A stretch of DNA of 5,639 bases from Oscillospiraceae bacterium (GCA_022508725.1 JAFLUR010000156.1:1-5639), one strand, 5' to 3'; positions 1 through 5,601 are shown, counted from the stretch's first letter. Notes: generated from the letters alone by a model not told the origin. Program-made: numbers and translations.

Positions 1-447
1 GGCGGATATCATGTATACAGAAACTCGTATGATAAAAACATTGATGATTACAAAATGACAGAATGTGATTCATATAGCGTTATGAACATGATTAATATGA
101 CTGCATTGCCGGAAGAATATACTTCGGTAATTTGTAAACTATCATCCTTTTTATGCGAAGAAATAACAATTTTGACATTAAATGATAAAGAAATAGATAT
201 GGCAAAAGAGTATTTTAAATCTTGTATTTGCTCTACAACCATAGATGAGTTTAATAAAAACATTGATAAAATCAATGCTGATCTGAAAGATTTCAGAAGT
301 ATTATTTCAGAATATGATACATACAAAAAAATAAAAAATAATATAGACAAAGGCATAGGTGCTATATGGTCTAAGGAGGTATTTCATGAAAAAGACAAGG
401 GGAGTCGGAAGAAGAAAAAAGCAAAGAGCCGGAGAAAGAATAGATAA
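1..447 (+). CDS. Unrecognised protein with basic C-terminal tail, 5' end outside window
   Basis: I do not recognise this protein. The reading frame is open from the first base of the window, and 148 codons are visible before TAA at 445-447. The first in-frame ATG (55) has no Shine-Dalgarno sequence before it and sensible coding lies upstream of it, so the true start is probably to the left. The visible part is polar and probably mostly helical. A possible coiled-coil stretch rich in Asp, Lys and Ile covers about visible residues 80-118, followed by an abrupt Lys/Arg-rich tail over the last 15 or so residues, which might contact nucleic acid. No membrane segment or catalytic motif is evident. 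A terminator follows closely, so this gene ends a transcription unit separate from the ATPase gene downstream. A partner role with that ATPase is possible but unsupported. Confidence 0.72.
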   Translation, partial: GGYHVYRNSYDKNIDDYKMTECDSYSVMNMINMTALPEEYTSVICKLSSFLCEEITILTLNDKEIDMAKEYFKSCICSTTIDEFNKNIDKINADLKDFRSIISEYDTYKKIKNNIDKGIGAIWSKEVFHEKDKGSRKKKKAKSRRKNR

Positions 448-454
448 TGTTTAG
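386..454 (+). CDS. Possible 22-aa basic peptide overlapping the end of the upstream gene
   Basis: ATG at 386 is preceded by AAGGAGGT (373-380) at a 5-nt spacing, the strongest ribosome binding site in the left part of the window. The frame runs 22 codons to TAG at 452-454. It overlaps the last 62 nt of the upstream gene in a different frame and stops just inside the terminator stem. The peptide starts MKKTRGVGRRKK and has nine Lys/Arg against two acidic residues. The same purine-rich DNA gives a basic tail in the overlapping frame, so the composition alone proves nothing. It could be a translationally coupled small nucleic-acid-binding or regulatory peptide. It could equally be chance, with the SD-like string merely encoding part of the upstream protein. 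No family is recognised. Confidence 0.35.
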   Translation: MKKTRGVGRRKKQRAGERIDNV

Positions 455-479
455 GTGGAAGCAATCGCTTCCACCTTTT
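453..479 (+). terminator. Intrinsic terminator after the left-end gene
   Basis: A perfect 10-bp stem, AGGTGGAAGC (453-462) with GCTTCCACCT (467-476), closes a 4-nt loop and runs into a short T run (476-479) and AT-rich DNA. It begins 5 nt after the stop of the left-end gene and overlaps the stop codon of the 22-codon ORF. It separates that transcript from the ATPase gene. Confidence 0.85.
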
Positions 480-507
480 ATATTGCATAGGAATCTCTAA
501 TCATACA

Positions 508-545
508 ATAGGCAACAACGTTTTTTTTAAATTGTTGTCGGCTAT
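508..545. repeat. Imperfect inverted repeat around a T8 tract
   Basis: GCAACAA (512-518) pairs with TTGTTGT (532-538) with one G-U pair. Flanking ATAG (508-511) and CTAT (542-545) extend it across a 3-nt bulge. The 13-nt loop contains a run of eight T. It lies just upstream of the ATPase promoter. It could be a weak second terminator, a protein-binding site, or chance in AT-rich DNA. Confidence 0.3.
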
Positions 546-550
546 ATCAA

Positions 551-579
551 TTGATGCTCCTATATGCTATGATTATATA
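551..579 (+). promoter_or_regulatory. Predicted SigA promoter of the large ATPase gene
   Basis: A -35 box TTGATG (551-556) and a -10 box TATATA (574-579) are separated by exactly 17 nt. Transcription would start near 586 and give a leader of about 36 nt before the ATG at 622. The -10 box sits in the centre of the dyad at 565-590, suggesting repression by a bound protein. The boxes are non-consensus at one or two positions and the region is AT-rich, so this is a prediction. Confidence 0.5.
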
Positions 580-590
580 TGTGCATAGCA
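565..590. promoter_or_regulatory. Operator-like dyad enclosing the -10 box
   Basis: TGCTATG (565-571) and CATAGCA (584-590) are perfect 7-bp inverted half-sites with a 12-nt spacer, so their centres are 19 bp apart, near two helical turns. The dyad encloses the predicted -10 box and start site of the ATPase promoter, the usual place for a dimeric repressor to block polymerase. The regulator is unknown and no repressor gene is visible in the window. Confidence 0.4.
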
Positions 591-621
591 CTATATAAAC
601 TAAGCGAAAGGATTGATTTTT

Positions 622-3612
622 ATGAATTATCCGAATGGACAACAAATGATGGGGGCTCCAAACCCATATCAGACAGGAGCGTCTCCGGACGAACAACAGA
701 TGATGGCGTATCAAAACCCATATCAGACAGGAGCGTCTCCGAACGAACAACAGATGATGGCGTATCAAAACCCATATCAGACAGGTGTCAATCCTACGAC
801 TGTATTTCAGACGATAAATGTTGTAGCTAAACCACCTGCTTTAAAAACCAAGTATAAAGAGGATCATGGCGAAACGTTATCTATTGATAAAGAAGCCAAC
901 ATGATGTTTAATGTAAGCTCTAATTGCTTGGTTAAGTATGATTCCATCACTGAGGAGGAAGCAAAAGATATTGCTTTACTCGGTACAGTAATACAAATTA
1001 AAAGATTTGACTTGGCAGAACAATATAAAGACAAATGTATATATGCTGTTTATTGTACTCCGGCCACAAATAAAAATGAAACAAGAATAGTATATGTATC
1101 AGAAAAGGAATTTGGGAAAGCTGCAATGATTACAAAACTTAAGGCGGAAGGAGGATTAGCTACTCCCGGTAAACAGAATGACAGAAAACTGGCAAATCTG
1201 ATTGTTGATCGATTTAATGTGTTTACTGATAAGGTTGAAACCGAATATTTGCCCTATTTTAACGGTTGGAATGATGATAAATACAAATATTACGTTCCGA
1301 TGGATTGTAAACCGGATATAGAGTCGCCGTATTTAAACAATATACTCTTAATTGACGAAACAATCAATACAGATCATGCACTGCATACCGTTTTCAATAC
1401 AATTAAGAAGAATGCAAATGCAAATAGCCTGATGCTGTTTATTCTTATGAATTATGGCATTCTATACTCAGTATTTTCGGAAAAAGGGTATTACATAAAG
1501 CGTCTCATTAATCTATCCGGAGCAGATGAGATTACAGAAAAGGCAGCGCATTTTATAAAAGTATTCAACAAGGATGATGCAGATTTTATCGGATTAAATA
1601 ACAAATGTTCAGTAATAAAAGAAGCTGTTTTTTATGCAAAGGATATGCCTGTTATTTTCAAAGGTCGCCCGGAGGATTCCAAAGTGCAGGATTTGATAGA
1701 TATTTATTGCAATAACATGAGACCGAATATCAATGTCAACGGAAAACAGGTTTCCGTTGAGGCTAAATCTCTGTGTGTTGTAATCTCAAATTTGATGTCG
1801 GAAGTTGTTTCTTCGGATATAATTTGGGAATTTAACATTGAAGAATGGAACGGTAATATAGATACTCCTGCATTTGGTGTTGCTGTAAAATATCTTATAG
1901 AGCGAGCCGAAAAATATGTGAAAGATAATAAATTTCATAAAATCGTTGAAAGACATTTTGAACAACTGCCGGATGATTTTGGCGAATCCACTCGTCAAGA
2001 AATTGCTGTTCTCAGCACAATATATGAGTTTCTGACAGAAAGCTTTATGTTATACGAACTTGATATAAACGAACTCATTCCCGAAAATCATTCATCTGAT
2101 TTTATTAAGGAATTTGTTTTAAATGCAAATGATACAATAAGTGAGGATATTATTATGAATAACTTGCGTAGTCTGTTGGTAAACAATGTATTAAATAATG
2201 ATACGGTAAAATACACTCCCGGAATGACTATTGATGATGAATCATTGATTTTATATGATAAAACCGCAATATATATGAGATATAAAACATTTAAAAATAT
2301 GGGTCAAAGTAATTTTCCGGATAGTATCACAACAAAACGGTTGCTTTCTATATTGGATGATTGTGGCGTATTAAGAAGTAATAATGGTAATTATATGCGT
2401 TTGAGCGTACAAACAAGTGATGATAAGTCAGACCGTTCAGAGTGGATAGGCATAAAAAGGAGCTTTTTTGAACCTTGTCCATATATCCTATTTCCGGAAT
2501 CCGATGATGTTATTGATGATACCTATGCGATACATATTGCAGATATAGCATATACCAAAAAGCTGCTGCTTCCCATTAATAATTCCGCAGTTGCCAATAA
2601 TCACATCGGTATTACCGGAACAAGCGGAATGGGTAAGAGCAATGCGACTTTGCATCTGATTTGGGAACTGTCAAAAAGAGATATACCTATTATTATAGTA
2701 GACAGTGCAAACAGTTTGGCTAAAGATATGTCAAGTGAGAGCTTTCGTAATATGGCAGGAGACAGATTAAATATTATTTCTGTTCGTAATGACAGACTTA
2801 AATTATCTCCCTTTGCGAAGCGTTCAAAGAACGTTAAAGGAAACTTTGTGCCGGAAACAACATTTGATACTATGCTGAGAGGCAGCAACACTCTTGCCGA
2901 TGCGTTTGATTTGAATGATACGCAAAAACGGTATATTCAGCAAATCACAAAACCCTTAATTGAATCGGGAGACGCTTCGCTTAAGAAAATTTGTGAGAAA
3001 CTTGAAACGGATACCGGCAACAAACAAACCGCGCAAGCGTGTCTTAATAAGCTGTATACGCTGATGGAAGCCGATATATTTGATGAATCGGGTGAAATCT
3101 TCGATTGGCAGAATTATCTGACAAACGGCAGTATAACATATTTTTCTATGGAAGATATTTCGGATGAAAGCTTTAAACGTGCTGTCGGTGAATTTATATT
3201 AAGCGATATATGGATATATACTCAGCAATACGGAGATAAAGCAAAGCCGGTTGCCGTAATTTTTGACGAGGTAAGTAATTTCGTAATAAGCGGCAATTCA
3301 GCTTTGACAAAAATGCTTAAAGAAGGTCGCAAGTACGGTATTATGTGTATATGGAACACGCAATCCTTTTGCACAAAATTCAATGATGAGCAGCGTTCGA
3401 CTCTTTCACAGGCAGCGACAATGCTGTTCTTTGATACGGCAGAGCCGAAAGAAATTGAGTACATAAGCAACAGACTTCCCAATAAAGATGAATATTTCAA
3501 GTGTTTAAGCAAACCGGGAGAATGTATCGCTTACGGAACATTCTGCGACGAAAAGGGGCATATATATCCCAAAAGATGTATATTTGCTACTATACCGTTA
3601 GTGAAAAATTGA
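622..3612 (+). CDS. 996-aa HerA/FtsK-superfamily P-loop ATPase with N-terminal tandem repeats
   Basis: This is probably a cytoplasmic ring-forming DNA-translocating or DNA-processing ATPase. ATG 622 is chosen because GAAAGGA (606-612) sits 9 nt upstream; a TTG at 613 abuts that site and is less likely. Residues 5-58 are three 18-residue Pro/Gln-rich repeats. Residues about 60-640 match no family I can name with confidence, but 210-370 recall DUF927-type primase/helicase proteins without a working P-loop. A possible winged helix lies near 567-597 (RLLSILDDCGVLRSNNGNY). The C-terminal ATPase has Walker A GTSGMGKS (666-673, Lys672), a strand ending in IIIVDSANSL (690-699), Walker B AVIFDEVSNF (878-887, Asp882, Glu883), the HerA-like GRKYG (902-906) and NTQS (912-915). 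No membrane segment or signal peptide is seen. A conjugation motor is the main alternative to a defence-type HerA. The superfamily call is firm; the biological role is not. Confidence 0.85.
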   Translation: MNYPNGQQMMGAPNPYQTGASPDEQQMMAYQNPYQTGASPNEQQMMAYQNPYQTGVNPTTVFQTINVVAKPPALKTKYKEDHGETLSIDKEANMMFNVSSNCLVKYDSITEEEAKDIALLGTVIQIKRFDLAEQYKDKCIYAVYCTPATNKNETRIVYVSEKEFGKAAMITKLKAEGGLATPGKQNDRKLANLIVDRFNVFTDKVETEYLPYFNGWNDDKYKYYVPMDCKPDIESPYLNNILLIDETINTDHALHTVFNTIKKNANANSLMLFILMNYGILYSVFSEKGYYIKRLINLSGADEITEKAAHFIKVFNKDDADFIGLNNKCSVIKEAVFYAKDMPVIFKGRPEDSKVQDLIDIYCNNMRPNINVNGKQVSVEAKSLCVVISNLMSEVVSSDIIWEFNIEEWNGNIDTPAFGVAVKYLIERAEKYVKDNKFHKIVERHFEQLPDDFGESTRQEIAVLSTIYEFLTESFMLYELDINELIPENHSSDFIKEFVLNANDTISEDIIMNNLRSLLVNNVLNNDTVKYTPGMTIDDESLILYDKTAIYMRYKTFKNMGQSNFPDSITTKRLLSILDDCGVLRSNNGNYMRLSVQTSDDKSDRSEWIGIKRSFFEPCPYILFPESDDVIDDTYAIHIADIAYTKKLLLPINNSAVANNHIGITGTSGMGKSNATLHLIWELSKRDIPIIIVDSANSLAKDMSSESFRNMAGDRLNIISVRNDRLKLSPFAKRSKNVKGNFVPETTFDTMLRGSNTLADAFDLNDTQKRYIQQITKPLIESGDASLKKICEKLETDTGNKQTAQACLNKLYTLMEADIFDESGEIFDWQNYLTNGSITYFSMEDISDESFKRAVGEFILSDIWIYTQQYGDKAKPVAVIFDEVSNFVISGNSALTKMLKEGRKYGIMCIWNTQSFCTKFNDEQRSTLSQAATMLFFDTAEPKEIEYISNRLPNKDEYFKCLSKPGECIAYGTFCDEKGHIYPKRCIFATIPLVKN
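634..795 (+). repeat. Three tandem 54-bp repeats coding 18-residue Pro/Gln-rich units
   Basis: Units at 634-687, 688-741 and 742-795 are in frame within the start of the ATPase gene. The consensus unit is NEQQMMAYQNPYQTGASP. The first unit is diverged in its first half (NGQQMMGAP). The second and third are almost identical at the DNA level from about their fifth base to the shared ACAGG, and the third departs only in its last residues. Near-identity at silent positions indicates recent duplication by slippage or unequal crossing-over. Copy number may therefore vary between strains. Confidence 0.95.
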
Positions 3613-3634
3613 TGATCCGATTATCGAAACAACA

Positions 3635-3666
3635 GCAGACAGACAAAATAAAATTCGTCTGTCTGC
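3635..3666. terminator. Perfect 10-bp hairpin after the ATPase gene, possible terminator
   Basis: GCAGACAGAC (3635-3644) pairs perfectly with GTCTGTCTGC (3657-3666) across a 12-nt AT-rich loop, 22 nt after the ATPase stop codon. A U tract is missing on the plus strand, so it is not a textbook intrinsic terminator. It may instead stabilise the mRNA 3' end or bind recombination proteins ahead of the excisionase gene. Confidence 0.5.
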
Positions 3667-3681
3667 GTGATTGACAAGCAT

Positions 3682-3715
3682 CCGTCTGTATTGCGGTAAA
3701 TGCCTTTACAGGCGG
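3682..3715. repeat. Second inverted repeat in the ATPase-excisionase gap
   Basis: CCGTCTGTA (3682-3690) pairs with TACAGGCGG (3707-3715) over nine base pairs, one of them G-U, with a 16-nt loop. Its left arm repeats the CGTCTGT found in the preceding hairpin (3656-3662). It could be an RNA structure or a protein-binding site. No convincing promoter for the excisionase gene is seen in this gap. Confidence 0.4.
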
Positions 3716-3790
3716 AATGTTTGCCGGTCATCATTATCCGCCGATATTTTGAGAAACGTTAATAAAATAATTATGATTCGAGGTGATAAT

Positions 3791-3991
3791 ATGCAGCCAA
3801 AAACCGACATATCCAAATTGCACGATATAATTGATATAACCGATATTTGCAATGTTTTGGGCGTAGGACGGAATACGGCTTACAGTCTTTTGAAGAATAA
3901 TGATATTGCAAGCAAAAAAATCAAGCGTAAATATATCATTCCCAAAAAAAGCCTTATCAAATATATCAATAATATTTCGGATGATGCTTAA
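3791..3991 (+). CDS. Excisionase-type helix-turn-helix protein, 66 aa
   Basis: This small DNA-binding protein is of the excisionase/MerR-like winged-helix type (HTH_17 family). Such proteins bend DNA at the element end and steer the tyrosine recombinase toward excision. ATG 3791 is chosen because GAGGTGAT (3780-3787) lies just upstream; the in-frame ATG at 3773 has no such site. Residues 15-38 form the helix-turn-helix, with helix one around DITDICNVLG and the recognition helix around GRNTAYSLLKN. The strand KRKYIIPKKSLIKYI (45-59) is the wing plus the closing helix typical of the family. The position immediately before the integrase gene in the same direction supports the role. The integrase has its own strong promoter in the gap, so the two need not be co-expressed. 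A small transcriptional regulator of the same fold is the alternative. Confidence 0.82.
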   Translation: MQPKTDISKLHDIIDITDICNVLGVGRNTAYSLLKNNDIASKKIKRKYIIPKKSLIKYINNISDDA

Positions 3992-3997
3992 AAAAGA

Positions 3998-4026
3998 TTG
4001 AAAAAACTGTCCGGTCATGGTATAAT
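3998..4026 (+). promoter_or_regulatory. Strong predicted promoter of the integrase gene
   Basis: TTGAAA (3998-4003) and TATAAT (4021-4026) are separated by 17 nt, and TG at 4018-4019 makes an extended -10. Transcription would start near 4033, leaving a leader of about 50 nt. It begins only 7 nt after the excisionase stop codon, so integrase can be made independently of the excisionase transcript. Confidence 0.8.
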
Positions 4027-4084
4027 ATAATTGTTATTGATCATTGGATGGACGGCTCTGTTTATATAGAGGAGGTCTGTTATA

Positions 4085-5245
4085 ATGAAAGCTTATTTAT
4101 CCAAACGCAAGAATGCCAAGACATATTACTGTATTTTGAAATGGCAGTCAAGCGATGGACGTTGGAATACAAAAGAGGTGAGTACAGGTATTCCCATTAA
4201 GGGAAACAATATGCGTAAAGCGGAAAAGAAATGTGAAGAAATATGCAAAGAGTATGAAGATAAGTACGAGAAAGCCAAAGTTGATGTGAGTGATATATTG
4301 TTTACGGATTATCTTTCCGATTGGTTTGAACAGAATAAGTATCTGTGGAAACAAACAACGATATATGGCTATGACAGAGTTATAAACCGTCACATCATAC
4401 CGTTTTTCAGCAAAAAGAATATACGGCTTATCGATTTGGCGCCCAAAGACATTCAATCCTATTACAGCAGTCTGTTTGACGGCGGATTGAGTTCCGCAAC
4501 CGTCAAAAGGCATCATGCGAATATCCGCAAGGCTTTACAGGACGCTGTTGAGCTTAATATGATACCGTATAATATAGCCGACAGAACGAAATTGCCGAAG
4601 CCTGTTAAATATCAGGCGGCAATCTATGATGAAAAACAGCTTATGACTCTTTTGAAAGCATCCGCAAACACACCCATAGAGAGCGCCGTAAAATTAGCGG
4701 TATTCTATGGTCTGCGCCGCGGTGAGGTCGGCGGTTTGAGGTGGCAATGCGTTGACTTTGAAAATCATGAAATACATATTACGCATACAAAAGTGACGGC
4801 GGGCAGTGAATTTTTTCAAGACACAACAAAGACGATGAGCAGCCGCAGGACGCTCCCCATAGATGATGATATGTATGAATATCTGACTTCATTAAAGGAG
4901 CGTCAAAACCAAAACAGAGAATTTTTCGGCGACGCATATATTGAATCGGATTTCGTATGCTGTTGGGATAACGGAGAACCTTTAAGGGTAGACTATATTT
5001 CACACGCGTTTTCCGAGCTGCTTAAAGAGAATGATTTACCGCAAATCAGATTTCACGATCTGAGACATTCCTGTGCTACATTATTATTAAATAACGGTAT
5101 AGATTTGAAAATCATACAGGAGTATGTGGGACATTCTACGATTTCAACCACGGCTAATTTGTATTTGCACCCCGATATTGCGATGAAAAAAAAGGCAGTA
5201 AATACAGTGTCAAATGCGCTTAAATCGAAAGGCTCGGACGAATAA
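4085..5245 (+). CDS. int: Tyrosine recombinase (element integrase), 386 aa
   Basis: This is a site-specific recombinase of the Tn916/phage integrase type, which joins and excises the element at its attachment site through a covalent tyrosine-DNA intermediate. ATG 4085 follows AGAGGAGGT (4068-4076) at an 8-nt spacing. Residues about 1-60 are an AP2-like arm-binding domain (AKTYYCILKW start). Residues about 70-165 are the helical core-binding domain. The catalytic domain starts near 178. The full catalytic set is present: Arg211 in YGLRRGE, Lys249 in TTKTMSSRRTLP, His324 and Arg327 in FHDLRHS, His350 in YVGHS, and nucleophile Tyr360 in NLYLH. Length is normal for the family and there is no break, so the enzyme should be active. 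It is transcribed toward the 3' end of tRNA-Leu, the likely target. The symbol is generic. Confidence 0.96.
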   Translation: MKAYLSKRKNAKTYYCILKWQSSDGRWNTKEVSTGIPIKGNNMRKAEKKCEEICKEYEDKYEKAKVDVSDILFTDYLSDWFEQNKYLWKQTTIYGYDRVINRHIIPFFSKKNIRLIDLAPKDIQSYYSSLFDGGLSSATVKRHHANIRKALQDAVELNMIPYNIADRTKLPKPVKYQAAIYDEKQLMTLLKASANTPIESAVKLAVFYGLRRGEVGGLRWQCVDFENHEIHITHTKVTAGSEFFQDTTKTMSSRRTLPIDDDMYEYLTSLKERQNQNREFFGDAYIESDFVCCWDNGEPLRVDYISHAFSELLKENDLPQIRFHDLRHSCATLLLNNGIDLKIIQEYVGHSTISTTANLYLHPDIAMKKKAVNTVSNALKSKGSDE

Positions 5246-5253
5246 AACCGGAG

Positions 5254-5275
5254 TTTGGTGGAAATTTGGTGGAAA
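5254..5275. repeat. Two abutting 11-bp direct repeats, probable integrase arm sites
   Basis: TTTGGTGGAAA occurs twice head to tail (5254-5264 and 5265-5275), beginning 9 nt after the integrase stop. The 11-bp period puts both copies on the same face of the helix. Short direct repeats between an integrase gene and the attachment core are the usual form of arm-type sites bound by the AP2-like N-terminal domain. Binding is inferred from position and form. Confidence 0.6.
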
Positions 5276-5328
5276 AGTGATGAAACAATAGATCATCATG
5301 AAAAAATTACAGAAAAATAAAAAGAATA

Positions 5329-5361
5329 AATCGGCTTGAAAATCGCAGTTTCAAGCCGATT
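5329..5361 (-). terminator. Terminator of tRNA-Leu, possibly bidirectional
   Basis: A perfect 13-bp stem, AATCGGCTTGAAA (5329-5341) with TTTCAAGCCGATT (5349-5361), encloses a 7-nt loop. Read on the minus strand, it is followed by T-rich DNA complementary to the A-rich 5312-5328, making it a good terminator for the tRNA transcript, starting 17 nt past its CCA end. On the plus strand only a weak T stretch follows, but it may also stop integrase transcripts. Confidence 0.85.
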
Positions 5362-5378
5362 AACGTAAATTTTACAAG

Positions 5379-5401
5379 TGGTGCCGGTGATCGGGGTCGA
5401 A
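5379..5401. other. Candidate attachment core at the tRNA-Leu 3' end
   Basis: Tyrosine recombinases of this type often use the T-arm and acceptor 3' end of a tRNA gene as the crossover core. Here that segment lies between the integrase-side repeats and the chromosome. No second copy of the tRNA 3' end is seen in the window, so the matching end must be to the left, or the true core is elsewhere between 5276 and 5378. The extent given is a guess. Confidence 0.3.
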
Positions 5402-5465
5402 CCGATACGGTATCGCTACCACGGGATTTTGAGTCCCGCGCGTCTGCCAATTCCACCACACCGGC
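5379..5465 (-). tRNA. tRNA-Leu, anticodon CAA, with encoded CCA
   Basis: The 87-nt minus-strand gene folds as a full class II tRNA. The acceptor stem pairs GCCGGTG with CACCGGC, followed by discriminator A and encoded CCA (5379-5381). The anticodon stem is CGGGA/TCCCG with loop CTCAAAA, giving anticodon CAA at 5429-5431, which reads UUG leucine codons. The long variable arm GGTA-GCGA-TACC and the T arm ATCGG-TTCGACC-CCGAT are intact. Its 3' end faces the integrase gene, which marks it as the probable integration target. The gene appears functional after integration, as expected when the element restores the tRNA 3' end. Confidence 0.97.
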
Positions 5466-5478
5466 AAATTACTTAATT

Positions 5479-5507
5479 ATTATACCACAGAGCATGGATT
5501 TTGTCAA
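5479..5507 (-). promoter_or_regulatory. Consensus promoter of tRNA-Leu
   Basis: On the minus strand TTGACA (5507-5502) and TATAAT (5484-5479) are separated by 17 nt, with an extended TGG before the -10. Both hexamers match the SigA consensus exactly. Transcription would start about 7 nt before the mature tRNA 5' end at 5465. Confidence 0.92.
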
Positions 5508-5528
5508 GTATTTTTTTAATTTTCGCCT

Positions 5529-5571
5529 AAATTCTGTGTTGAATTTTCAATGATGAGTGACAGAATTTTTT
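5529..5571. terminator. Weak hairpin with trailing T run, possible terminator
   Basis: AAATTCTGT (5529-5537) pairs with ACAGAATTT (5560-5568) and is followed by further T to 5571. A small inner hairpin, TTGAA-TT-TTCAA (5539-5550), sits in the long loop. The stem is AT-rich and no gene feeds it from within the window, so function is doubtful. It could equally be a binding site between divergent promoters. Confidence 0.25.
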
Positions 5572-5581
5572 ACAAAATAAG

Positions 5582-5601
5582 ACATAATGTTATGTTATAA
5601 T
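5582..5601 (+). promoter_or_regulatory. Rightward extended -10 promoter overlapped by a palindrome
   Basis: TGTTATAAT (5593-5601) is an extended -10 element pointing right. The palindrome ACATAA-TG-TTATGT (5582-5595) ends in it, an arrangement typical of an autoregulated repressor's operator. No good -35 is found at 16-18 nt; TTTACA (5569-5574) is 21 nt away. The gene it would serve lies beyond the window edge. Confidence 0.35.

Larger units (their letters stand above)
1..5378. mobile_element. Right end of a probable integrative element inserted at tRNA-Leu
   Basis: The integrase and excisionase genes next to a tRNA gene 3' end, with repeat sites between, are the hallmark of an integrated phage, ICE or smaller integrative element. 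No capsid, relaxase, portal or secretion genes are visible, so its class cannot be told. The right boundary is taken at the tRNA 3' end and the left boundary is outside the window. Genes at 1-3612 are assumed to belong to it because no older boundary is seen between them and the integrase. Confidence 0.6.

Noticed and set aside
55..57. ATG as start of the left-end gene
   Set aside because: No ribosome binding site precedes it and the same frame stays open to the window edge with protein-like content, so the gene more likely starts outside.
613..621. TTG start for the large ATPase, giving 999 residues
   Set aside because: It directly abuts the GAAAGGA site with no spacing, while ATG 622 has a normal 9-nt gap.
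547..768. Minus-strand frame with repeated residues
   Set aside because: It is the mirror of the 54-bp coding repeats of the ATPase gene, with no start signal or independent support. The plus-strand frame at 579-830 is rejected for the same reason.
634..795. CRISPR-like or regulatory repeat array
   Set aside because: The units are contiguous, 54 bp long, in frame and have no spacers; they are coding repeats.
3749..3777. TTGAGA-N17-TATGAT as excisionase promoter
   Set aside because: The hexamers look good, but transcription would start near 3784, inside the Shine-Dalgarno site of ATG 3791, leaving an unusable leader.
3671..3790. N-terminal extension of the excisionase by 40 residues, and TTGACA at 3671-3676 as its -35 box
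   Set aside because: The extension covers hairpin DNA with poor protein character and no ribosome binding site at its start. TTGACA has no -10 box at an acceptable distance; the nearest, TAAATG, is 20 nt away.
5247..5269. Resemblance of the integrase-side repeats to the 5' part of tRNA-Leu (CCGG..GTGGTGGAATTGG)
   Set aside because: It needs several gaps, is in the opposite orientation, and involves the tRNA 5' half, which is not the usual core. Probably chance GGTGGAA sharing.
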